Source: a bacterium (GTDB lineage: Bacteria; Patescibacteriota; Minisyncoccia; Phycocordibacterales; JAUSIJ01). Taken from it: DNA of 7,455 bases. Within the stretch, counting starts at the first letter, position 1. Each line of letters starts with the position of its first letter. Location: contig JAUSIJ010000020.1 in NCBI GenBank assembly GCA_030647855.1, positions 1-7,455 of the forward strand, read 5' to 3'. Below are positions 1 through 6,034 of the stretch, piece by piece. The notes below the pieces were generated by a model, which did no database searches, was not told the origin of the DNA, and saw only the letters and a program-made list of their open reading frames with translations. Made by a program: the position numbers and the translations under genes.

Positions 1-141
1 GATTTCGGTCAGCTGGGCCACGGCTTCATACGTCAGCGTGCCGGAGCGGCTGACCACGCCGATACGGCCCTTGCGGTGGATGTGGCCGGGCATGATGCCG
101 ATCTTGATTTCTTCGGGCGTGATCAGGCCGGGGCAGTTGGG
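1..141 (-). CDS. sucD: Succinate-CoA ligase (ADP/GDP-forming) alpha subunit, internal fragment, foreign to the contig
   Basis: Read on the minus strand from base 141 to base 1, this stretch gives 47 uninterrupted residues. They begin [11 protein letters not shown], run through a GIMPGHIH segment and a [10 protein letters not shown] signature, and end at LTEI at the window edge. These are hallmark segments of the SucD alpha subunit, which forms succinate plus ATP or GTP from succinyl-CoA in the TCA cycle. By memory of E. coli SucD the piece corresponds roughly to residues 120-170, so both the N-terminal CoA-binding part and the later catalytic phospho-histidine are absent. Third codon positions are almost all G or C, unlike the neighbouring gene, and the wording resembles proteobacterial SucD. 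Similarity stops at base 141: the Gly codon expected before Pro-Asn-Cys is not there. Identification of the family is secure. That it belongs to another organism is inference from composition and the abrupt break. Confidence 0.9.
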
Positions 142-146
142 TTATT
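136..146. other. Chimeric junction between a sucD fragment and cheBR
   Basis: SucD-like reading ends at base 141 and CheB-CheR-like reading ends at about base 142, in different frames of the same strand. The few bases around the join fit both sides loosely, so the exact breakpoint is uncertain by a few bases. Neither protein is complete at the join: SucD lacks its front and CheBR lacks its back. There is no transposon end, repeat or attachment site at the break. A mis-assembly or ligation chimera at a contig end is the simplest explanation. A natural illegitimate recombination is possible but would destroy both genes. Confidence 0.8.
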
Positions 147-1969
147 TCTTCGCGCACCATTTTAAGCAGATTAAGGGTCGCTTTTCCTGAAGGGAGTTTG
201 AGATACTCTTCGGTGTCTCCTCGGAGTTGTAAGATATCGGAATCCGCGTTAATAACGACACTCGCGGGCATGAAACGACCGAGAAGAATTGCGTCGGCTT
301 CGCCTTGAAAGTCTCCTTCTTTGGCCACGACGTTCACTTCTTTCTTTAGGGAATTACGGGGCACAGTCGAAGTGCCAGCATTGTGCGGAATAATAGGCGG
401 TATACCTGTTTTTGCTCTAGCCTTTTTTACGAAAACCTTACTTTTTTTCTCAATTTGGGTAAACAAACCGGGAGAGGCGCCCACGGTCTCCGATTTTCCT
501 AAAACGAGTACACCATATGGCGCAAGCGCATAATGAAAAGTCGAGAATATCCGGCGCTGCAAGATCGCGTCCATATAGATAAGAACATTGCAACAGCTGA
601 CGATGCCCATTCGAGAGAATGGCGGGTCTTTCAGAAGATTGTGTGTTGAGAACACACACATGTCCCGCACGTCTTTTAGTATTTGATATGAGCCGTTCGT
701 TTTCAGAAAGATACGTTCGAGGCGTCGAGTTGACACGCCACCCACTTCGCTTCGCGTATACGTTCCGCGGCGAGCCTTCTCAATCGCGATGGAAGAGAGA
801 TCTGTACCGAATATTTGTAAAGGGATAGATAGTGATTTGTCGCCCAGAAATTCTAAAATAGAGATGGCGAGAGAATAAACCTCTTCTCCTGTTGAACATC
901 CCGCCACCCAAATGCGCAGAGATTCTTTTGCGTGATTATTTTGTACGAGCTGCGGAAGGACTTTATGAATCAGACAGTGTATGGCAGAGGGATCTCGAAA
1001 AAAGCCAGTTACATTGATGAGAATGTCATTGAAGAGCGATTCAGCTTCTTTGCCGTCTACCCGCAGAAACTTTAGATATTCCTGCGGCGTTGAGGTTTTA
1101 CTGACCAAGAGTCTCCGATTGATCCGACGCGTAAGTGTCGTCACTTTATAGTGGCTGAAATCTACGCCTGTGGCTCGTAAGAGTTCTCCGATGATCTTTT
1201 GATAGTCGTCGCTCTCCATAATGTGGCTCTCAGCCGATCCGGACTCGTGAACGCTCCTCTGCGGCTGTTTTGTGATAGCGACCAATTCTTCTGCGATTTT
1301 ATGCGGCGGCATAACATAATCTGCAACACCCGCCGAAATGGCAGCCTGCGGCATGCCTTGGTATTTTGCGGTGCTATCTTGCACGAACGTGAGGCCACCG
1401 GCTTCTTTTATTGCCCGCAGACCAATAGTGCCATCGCTTGCGGTTCCGGAGAGAACCACGCCGATTGCTCCCCCCTCTCTCGCCTCGGCAAGAGAGCGAA
1501 AGAAGTGGTCGATCGGCATATTGATTGTGCCGCTCTCTTTTGAACGGGGTGAAAGAGTAAGTGCGGCACCTTCAATCGCCATATTTTTTCCGGGAGAAAT
1601 AACATAGACATGATCTGGTTTAATGAGCGTACGATGTTTTACTTCTATGACAGGAATTTGAGTGGATCGCGCCAAAAGCTCTGCGAGCATACTTTCATGA
1701 CGTGGATCCAAATGCTGCACGAGGACATACGCCACGCCGGTTGCGGCAGGTAGGGTTTCTAGCAACGCGCGGAACGCCTCGAGCCCTCCGGCAGAGGCTC
1801 CGATAGCAACAATCGGAACTCGATCTTCGGTTTGAGTTTTCGGGCGGCGCTTTACTAGATCAGAGCGGAGTTTACTTTTCCCGCCTGATTTTACTGGCTG
1901 CTTCATGCCATGATAGTACTCTGCCCCCCCCCTAAATTGGAAGGGGGTGTACATTTGAAGGAAATCCAT
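142..1969 (-). CDS. CheB-CheR fusion protein (methylesterase + methyltransferase), 3' end lost at the junction
   Basis: About 609 genuine residues are present. Residues 50-235 form a CheB methylesterase domain with GASAGG (Ser59), VQHLDP (His86) and SGTASDG (Asp179), the expected Ser-His-Asp triad. No response-regulator receiver domain precedes it. Residues 250-520 form a CheR methyltransferase with an N-terminal helical part, TGFFRDP (321-327), the SAM-binding GCSTGEE (358-363), FGTDLS and NVLIYMD. The usual CRN before VLIY reads CCN. Residues 558-609 match the linker/PAS-like stretch ([25 protein letters not shown]) that in such fusions leads to further PAS or kinase domains. Here it stops at the junction, and the following residues to base 26 are out-of-frame sucD. 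The start is uncertain: Met1 has a weak AGG 7 bases upstream, while Met22 (base 1906) lies after a G9 tract. Such fusions are signalling proteins and need not serve a flagellar pathway. No other chemotaxis gene is in view. Confidence 0.88.
1924..1947 (-). repeat. Nine-base G tract (C on plus strand) with adjacent hairpin at the cheBR start
   Basis: On the coding strand nine consecutive G residues (1924-1932) fall in codons 13-16 of the longest cheBR reading. The tract also pairs with a CCCCC run just upstream, giving a 6-bp stem (1928-1933 with 1942-1947) and an 8-base loop. A length change here would shift the frame for a start at Met1 or Met6 but leave a start at Met22 untouched. Confidence 0.6.
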
Positions 1970-1970
1970 A

Positions 1971-1999
1971 TTGACCTATTGAAAAGAGAGTGCTACAAT
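1971..1999 (+). promoter_or_regulatory. Sigma70-type promoter, plus strand, for a small RNA
   Basis: TTGACC (1971-1976) and TACAAT (1994-1999) are separated by exactly 17 bases and each differs from consensus at one position. Transcription would begin near 2006 and run away from cheBR. This is the strongest promoter-like sequence seen in the window, yet no plus-strand gene follows it. Confidence 0.65.
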
Positions 2000-2005
2000 A
2001 AAGGG

Positions 2006-2091
2006 ACAACCTAATATCAGCCGCTCGAATTGAATACCAATAGGGCTGGCAGTTACATCTCCCAAAGGGATGGCAACTGCCAGCCCTTTTT
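2006..2091 (+). ncRNA. Candidate small RNA ending in an intrinsic terminator
   Basis: The unit is defined by a near-consensus promoter at 1971-1999 and a strong terminator at 2042-2091, giving a predicted transcript of about 86 nt. The first 35 to 40 bases are largely unstructured by eye. The rest folds into one long hairpin with an apical part in which CAT and CCC pair with GGG and ATG around an AAA loop, leaving CT bulged out. I see no convincing ORF with a ribosome-binding site in it. It lies wholly in the gap between secA and cheBR, which are both on the other strand, so it is not a leader of either. No RNA family is recognised. The ends are inferred. Confidence 0.5.
2042..2091 (+). terminator. 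Strong Rho-independent terminator of the small RNA unit
   Basis: AGGGCTGGCAGTT (2042-2054) pairs perfectly with AACTGCCAGCCCT (2075-2087), a 13-bp stem. A T-run follows (2087-2091, then further Ts after CG). The 20-base loop can itself form a short inner helix. On the minus strand the bases after the stem are not T-rich, so it is oriented to stop plus-strand transcription. Confidence 0.75.
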
Positions 2092-2131
2092 CGTTTACCA
2101 ATATGCCAAGCTTCATAGAAAAGGGACTCGC

Positions 2132-2169
2132 AAAAATAGGCTGGATCAGAAGCGAAAAGGCTGTGATCC
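2132..2169 (-). terminator. Weak hairpin downstream of secA, possible terminator
   Basis: Just past the secA stop, GGATCA and TGATCC (2164-2169 with 2143-2148) can form a 6-bp stem with a 15-base loop. A run of five T on the minus strand follows at 2136-2132, but six bases beyond the stem. The geometry is imperfect, so this is only a tentative transcript end. Confidence 0.3.
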
Positions 2170-2177
2170 CTTTCGTT

Positions 2178-4679
2178 TTATTGTTTGGCTAGAGCGGCCA
2201 TACGCTCGTTATGTTCTTTTGTTCCAATTTGACCGCACTTCTTCCATTTTTTGCCGCTTCCGCATGGACAGGGATCGTTCCGTCCAACTTTTTGCCCTTG
2301 GGCAGAGGAGCCGGGTGATCGTTCACGTGTTATCGCCTTGGCCGCGAGCGCGACTTCGCCAAGGTCCTTTTCTGCGGGCGGTTGGGTGCTGACATTTACG
2401 TGCGGCAGCACTTTTAAGATCTGGTCATTAATCGAAGCCTGCATTTCCTTAAAGAGATGCAGGCCTTCTTTTTTGTACTCAACCAAAGGATCACGGTGTC
2501 CGTAGGCTCGAAGGTTAACGCTCCCCCGCATATAATCCATCATCTCAAGGTGTTCCACCCAGAGCATATCGATACTTTGAAGAGCAACCTGTCGGAGGGC
2601 CGGGTAAAATGCGGCGCCCAAGGTATTTTTCTTAAGGGTTATGGCCGCCCTTTCTTCTTCATTCGCTTCTCCTAGGAGCAGGCCGAGCATCGCTTCGAGC
2701 TCCTCTTCGCCTGCCAGCAAGAACTTTCGGCGACGTTCGTAGACGCTCTGCCGCTGATGATTTAAGACATCGTCAAACTCGAGCACGTGCTTGCGAGCAT
2801 CAAAATTGAAGCCTTCGATCCTTTTTTGGGCGTTTTCAAGCGAGCGGGTGATGAGATAATTTTCTATAGGCTCGTCGTCTTCAACGCCAAGCTTGCCCAT
2901 CATCCCGCGGATCATGTCGCTCGCGAAAATTCTCATGAGATCATCGTCGAGCGATATAAAAAACTGCGTTTCGCCAGGATCTCCTTGGCGTGCCGAGCGC
3001 CCGCGAAGCTGATTGTCAATCCGGCGAGCATCGTGGCGCTCGGTGCCGAGTACAAACAAGCCGCCTAGTTTTTTTATCTCCTCATAACTCTCGACCGTTG
3101 TCGGATTACCGCCCAGTTTTATGTCGACACCCCGACCGGCCATGTTGGTTGCGATGGTTACCGCTCCTTTCCGTCCCGCTTGAGCAATAATCTCTCCTTC
3201 TCGTTCATGATTCTTGGCATTGAGCACTTCATGTCTTATGCCGGCTCTCGTGAAATAATTGGAGAGTAGTTCGTTATTTTCTATAGACACCGTTCCGACG
3301 AGCACCGGCTGGCCCTTGGTCGAGAGCTCCTTCACTTTCTTGGTGATGGCTTTAAACTTCCCCTCGGTGCTTCGAAAAATAAGGTCGTTATGATCCATGC
3401 GCTGCATGGCACGGTTGGTCGGAATGGCGATGGTTTCGAGAGCATAGACTTTGTAAAATTCCTCGCTTGAGGTAAGAGCAGTACCGGTCATACCGGAGAG
3501 TTTCCGATACATACGGAAGTAGTTCTGAAAGGTTATCGAGGCAAACGTTCTTGATTCCTTCTGCACCGCCACGCCCTCCTTGGCTTCAATAGCCTGATGG
3601 AGGCCCTCAGACCAGCGCCGGCCCGGCTGCAGACGACCGGTAAACTCGTCGACAATGACAACTTCCCCTTCCCGAACCACATACTGCTTGTCTTTTTCAT
3701 AGAGCGCTTTGGCGCGCACCGCTGTTTCCAGATGGTGCACATATTTGATTCCCCGATCGGTGTATATATTATCAACTCCAAGCACTTTTTCCGCCTTATT
3801 GATGCCGCTGTCAGTCAAAATGATCTGTTTGAATTTTTCATCAACGGTATAGTCATCATCTTTCTTGAGAGTTTCCGCGATTTTGGCAAACTGCCCGTAA
3901 AGATTTTCGGATTCTGCGGTCGGGGCGGAGATAATAAGCGGCGTTCTTGCCTCATCAATGAGAATGGAATCGATTTCGTCGACTATAGCGTAATTAAATT
4001 CACGCTGACGAAGGCGGCTTTCCTCGTACTCAAGATTGTCGCGAAGATAATCAAAACCAAACTCATTATTGGTGCCGTAGGTGATATCGGCGTGATAGGC
4101 ATCGCGTCGCGTCACCGGCCGGAGAAATTCATGGACAACTTTAAAGGAACCGAGCGCGTCCCGTTCGCTATCTTTTGTTTCGTGCGCGGGATCGTAGAGA
4201 AAAGAGGCGTCATGATTGATGACGCCGACAGTTAAGCCGAGCGCGTGATAAACCTGCCCCATCCACACCGCGTCGCGGCGTGAGAGATAATCATTTACCG
4301 TGACAATATGAACTCCTTTGCCAGAGAGAGCATTGAGATACGCTGAAAGGGTGGCGACAAGCGTCTTGCCCTCGCCCGTTTTCATCTCGGCGATCTTGCC
4401 CTCGTGGAGCACCATGCCTCCCATAAGCTGTACATCGAAATGCCGCTGGCCAAGGGTACGCGTAGCCGCCTCCCGAACGACGGCAAAAGCTTCCGACAGG
4501 ATATCGTCAGGCGATCTGCCTTCAGCAAGCGCCATTTTGAACTCATTCGTTTTCTCTCGCAGAGCATTATTGTCGAGCACTCGAACGAGAGCTTCAAATT
4601 TGCCGATATTCTCGACAAGAGGATGGAGTGCTCGAGTGGCCCTAAGGCTCGGGTCCCCCAGCAGTTTCGATAAAAACAT
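2178..4679 (-). CDS. secA: Protein translocase ATPase SecA
   Basis: A complete SecA of 833 residues (835 from the GTG at 4685), the ATPase motor that pushes unfolded proteins through SecYEG. In the 835-residue numbering the Walker A box MKTGEGKT is at 101-108, the DEAD-like VDEID at 235-239 and the ILIDEARTPLIIS segment follows. Later come TNMAGRGVDIKLGG, the QLRGRSARQGDPG motif, the helical scaffold (LEFDDVLNHQRQ and the WVEHLEMMDYMR segment) and a C-terminal SEC-C zinc motif. Two deviations are visible. A loop of about 28 extra residues precedes ADITYGTNNEFGFDYLRDN. The helical wing region between YERRR and LQSIDMLW is only about 50 residues, against well over 100 in E. coli. The zinc motif reads CPCGSGKKWKKCG, so the usual fourth Cys/His is Gly. 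The ATG at 4679 (MFLSKLLG) is preferred over GTG 4685; neither has a Shine-Dalgarno site. An intrinsic terminator stands 22 bases upstream. Confidence 0.96.
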   Translation of the reverse strand: MFLSKLLGDPSLRATRALHPLVENIGKFEALVRVLDNNALREKTNEFKMALAEGRSPDDILSEAFAVVREAATRTLGQRHFDVQLMGGMVLHEGKIAEMKTGEGKTLVATLSAYLNALSGKGVHIVTVNDYLSRRDAVWMGQVYHALGLTVGVINHDASFLYDPAHETKDSERDALGSFKVVHEFLRPVTRRDAYHADITYGTNNEFGFDYLRDNLEYEESRLRQREFNYAIVDEIDSILIDEARTPLIISAPTAESENLYGQFAKIAETLKKDDDYTVDEKFKQIILTDSGINKAEKVLGVDNIYTDRGIKYVHHLETAVRAKALYEKDKQYVVREGEVVIVDEFTGRLQPGRRWSEGLHQAIEAKEGVAVQKESRTFASITFQNYFRMYRKLSGMTGTALTSSEEFYKVYALETIAIPTNRAMQRMDHNDLIFRSTEGKFKAITKKVKELSTKGQPVLVGTVSIENNELLSNYFTRAGIRHEVLNAKNHEREGEIIAQAGRKGAVTIATNMAGRGVDIKLGGNPTTVESYEEIKKLGGLFVLGTERHDARRIDNQLRGRSARQGDPGETQFFISLDDDLMRIFASDMIRGMMGKLGVEDDEPIENYLITRSLENAQKRIEGFNFDARKHVLEFDDVLNHQRQSVYERRRKFLLAGEEELEAMLGLLLGEANEEERAAITLKKNTLGAAFYPALRQVALQSIDMLWVEHLEMMDYMRGSVNLRAYGHRDPLVEYKKEGLHLFKEMQASINDQILKVLPHVNVSTQPPAEKDLGEVALAAKAITRERSPGSSAQGQKVGRNDPCPCGSGKKWKKCGQIGTKEHNERMAALAKQ

Positions 4680-4701
4680 GCCCACATACTAACACAAAAA
4701 C

Positions 4702-4736
4702 AAAAATCCTCTCAGTCTTAAGCTGAGAGGATTTTT
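4702..4736 (-). terminator. Intrinsic terminator between the polybasic ORF and secA (bidirectional stem)
   Basis: AAAAATCCTCTCAG (4702-4715) and CTGAGAGGATTTTT (4723-4736) form a perfect 14-bp stem around a 7-base loop. On the minus strand the stem is followed by TTTTTGTTTTT, an excellent U-tract. It ends the transcript of the small ORF at 4753-4812 and directly precedes secA, so it can act as a plain terminator or as an attenuator for secA. The stem's own A/T ends also make it usable in the plus direction. Confidence 0.85.
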
Positions 4737-4752
4737 AAAAACCACAGGAGAG

Positions 4753-4812
4753 TTATCGTCGGCGGCGCTTGCTGGTCTTCTTTTTCTTTGCGGCCTTCTT
4801 TTTCTTTGCCAT
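4753..4812 (-). CDS. Tiny polybasic peptide, 19 residues
   Basis: ATG at 4812 to TAA at 4753 encodes MAKKKKAAKKKKTSKRRRR, with 13 of 19 residues Lys or Arg in two KKKK blocks and an RRRR end. GGGG lies about 10 bases before the ATG, a weak ribosome-binding site. The ORF is bracketed by a candidate promoter about 100 bases upstream and a strong terminator 17 bases downstream of its stop, the layout of a real monocistronic gene. Short Lys/Ala-rich proteins are common in small-genome bacteria and are usually thought to bind nucleic acid. That role here is only inference. Because it is immediately upstream of secA it might instead be a leader peptide. It is too short for ordinary gene callers and for homology to be decisive. 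Confidence 0.55.
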   Translation of the reverse strand: MAKKKKAAKKKKTSKRRRR

Positions 4813-4869
4813 TTAAGTTACCCCGTTTGGGTCGTTTAAGTGATAACGATACAATAATCACGACCTTCC

Positions 4870-4892
4870 GCAATTTTCATATTCGTAATTGC
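4870..4892. repeat. Small inverted repeat in the leader of the polybasic ORF
   Basis: GCAATT (4870-4875) and AATTGC (4887-4892) flank 11 bases. A second dyad, GTGAT with ATCAC, lies at about 4840-4861. Both are in the AT-rich spacer between murB and the small ORF, in what would be its 5' untranslated region. They may be operator-like or RNA hairpins, and no regulator is identifiable. Confidence 0.3.
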
Positions 4893-4916
4893 AGAATGAT
4901 TATCGCCTTTAAGTTA

Positions 4917-4945
4917 ATTATCATACACTTCATTTTTTTCCACAA
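4917..4945 (-). promoter_or_regulatory. Candidate promoter for the polybasic ORF and perhaps secA
   Basis: On the minus strand TTGTGG (4945-4940) and GATAAT (4922-4917) are spaced by 17 bases, giving a start near 4910 and a leader of about 97 nt. A second, weaker pair (TTGCGG at 4873-4868, TATCGT at 4851-4846, 16 bases apart) lies closer to the ORF. The -35 element overlaps a DnaA-box-like sequence. Confidence 0.4.
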
Positions 4946-4972
4946 CAAAATTTTAGGAGGAGCTGTGGATAA
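4936..4972. promoter_or_regulatory. Pair of inverted DnaA-box-like sites
   Basis: TTTTCCACA on the plus strand (4936-4944) fits the relaxed consensus TTWTNCACA. TTATCCACA on the minus strand (4972-4964) is the perfect DnaA box. They face each other across 19 bases. The perfect one is inside the last codons of murB, so coding constraint alone could explain it. The other overlaps the candidate promoter. Confidence 0.35.
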
Positions 4973-6026
4973 CTTGCGTTGCAAATTGCAAATCAATTTC
5001 TCCCAGTATACGCACTTCACTTTCAATTGTAAGCCCGGCAGCTTCAAAAACTTTCTGTGAGACCTCGCGCGTAAAATTTATTATTTCTTCCGTTGTCGCG
5101 TTGCCATAGTTCACTACGACGAGCGGCTGATTTGAAAAGAGTCCGACATTGCCTTTGCGATAGCCTTTTAGTAGACAAACTTTATCAAGTATCCATGCCA
5201 GTGGTATTTTTATCTTCCCGTTCTTCTCGGGATAGCCCGGGAGCTCTCTGTAACGGCTCACGAGGTTCAAATATTCCGCTTCATCAATAATGGGATTTTT
5301 AAAGAAGGAGCCGGCTGTGCCACATTCGGTCAAATCTGGGAATTTTTGTTTCCGTATTTCCAACACGGCCGAGCGTATTTTTTGAGGCGTGATATTTTCC
5401 CGCGTATCATTAAATGCCAAAGCCAGATCCTTGTAATGAATCCTGCACTGCCCTTCTTTTTTTAAAACAAAGCCGACGGCGGTAATGATAAATCTCTTGC
5501 CATGTGCCGACTTAAAGAGACTGTTTCGGTAAGAAAACATGCATTCTTGCACATCAAATCTTTTTTCCTTCATTTCCTCGGCGTCGAACACATCAACGTG
5601 CGAGAGCACGTCGGCAACCTCTACCCCGTAAGCGCCGATGTTTTGTATGGGAGCGGCGCCAACCGTGCCAGGAATGCCGGATAAGTTTTCCAAACCGTAT
5701 AAATTTTTTTGAACCGTCATGGCTACCAAAGCATCCCAATTCTCCCCTGCCCCGGCAACGAGCGAAACTTCCTCACGCCTCTCTATGAATTGCGTCACTT
5801 TTATCTCATTTTTAATGGCGAGACCGAAAAAGCCACGATCGGGAATGAGAACATTCGATCCTCCGCCCAAGACAAAGAATGGAATCCGGCGGCTACGGGC
5901 GAATTCAATGGCTTGACGTAGCTCTCCCTCTGACTTTGCAGTGCAAAAAAAACGCGCAGGACCTCCCGTTTTAAAGGTAGTGAGAGGAGCCAACGGAACA
6001 TTTTCTTGAATATGCAGAGCCATCAT
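4953..6026 (-). CDS. murB: UDP-N-acetylenolpyruvoylglucosamine reductase MurB (type I)
   Basis: A full-length 357-residue FAD enzyme that reduces UDP-GlcNAc-enolpyruvate with NADPH to UDP-N-acetylmuramate, the second committed step of peptidoglycan synthesis in the cytoplasm. Visible motifs in order are TTFKTGGPA (16-24), the FAD-binding GGGSNVL (54-60), GLENLSGIPGTVGAAPIQN (111-129) with IGAYGVE, FSYRNSLFK (164-172; Arg167 at the position of E. coli Arg159), GTAGSFFKNP (236-245; Ser240 as the proton-donating serine), KIPLAWILD and IESEVRILG (Glu337 as the catalytic Glu). The YRNSLFK segment marks the type I, E. coli-like class. Two adjacent ATGs (6026 and 6023) are equally possible starts. 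There is no clear Shine-Dalgarno site, but the start is 8 bases after the preceding stop, so translational coupling is likely. The last codons hold a perfect DnaA box. Confidence 0.97.
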   Translation of the reverse strand: MMALHIQENVPLAPLTTFKTGGPARFFCTAKSEGELRQAIEFARSRRIPFFVLGGGSNVLIPDRGFFGLAIKNEIKVTQFIERREEVSLVAGAGENWDALVAMTVQKNLYGLENLSGIPGTVGAAPIQNIGAYGVEVADVLSHVDVFDAEEMKEKRFDVQECMFSYRNSLFKSAHGKRFIITAVGFVLKKEGQCRIHYKDLALAFNDTRENITPQKIRSAVLEIRKQKFPDLTECGTAGSFFKNPIIDEAEYLNLVSRYRELPGYPEKNGKIKIPLAWILDKVCLLKGYRKGNVGLFSNQPLVVVNYGNATTEEIINFTREVSQKVFEAAGLTIESEVRILGEIDLQFATQVIHSSS

Positions 6027-6034
6027 CTATTTAA

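Noticed and set aside
26..141. Continuation of the CheB-CheR reading frame to a TGA at base 26
   Set aside because: The 38 residues are rich in Arg, His, Pro and Gln with no similarity to the family, and the same bases read as SucD in another frame. They are a by-product of the junction.
2013..2040. Possible minus-strand promoter for cheBR (TTGGTA, 16 bases, GATATT)
   Set aside because: Only a partial match to both elements, and it lies across the small RNA unit. Too weak to list as a feature.
2119..2177. Hairpin CGAAAAGG/CCTTTCG followed by TTTT as a second plus-strand terminator
   Set aside because: The stem has a bulge and few GC pairs, it overlaps the secA end, and the strong terminator at 2042-2091 already ends the only plus-strand unit.
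3597..4235. 212-residue plus-strand ORF inside secA
   Set aside because: It is entirely antisense to highly conserved SecA coding sequence, has no recognisable domain and no promoter or ribosome-binding site of its own.
4827..4855. Possible plus-strand promoter (TTGGGT, 17 bases, TACAAT)
   Set aside because: The -10 is good but the -35 matches only TTG, and transcription would run antisense into murB with no gene to serve. The AT-rich spacer makes chance matches likely.
4955..5060. AGGAGG followed by a GTG on the plus strand, opening a 34-codon frame antisense to the murB end
   Set aside because: The AGGAGG is the complement of two serine codons (TCC TCC) at the MurB C-terminus. The frame has no recognisable content and ends inside murB.
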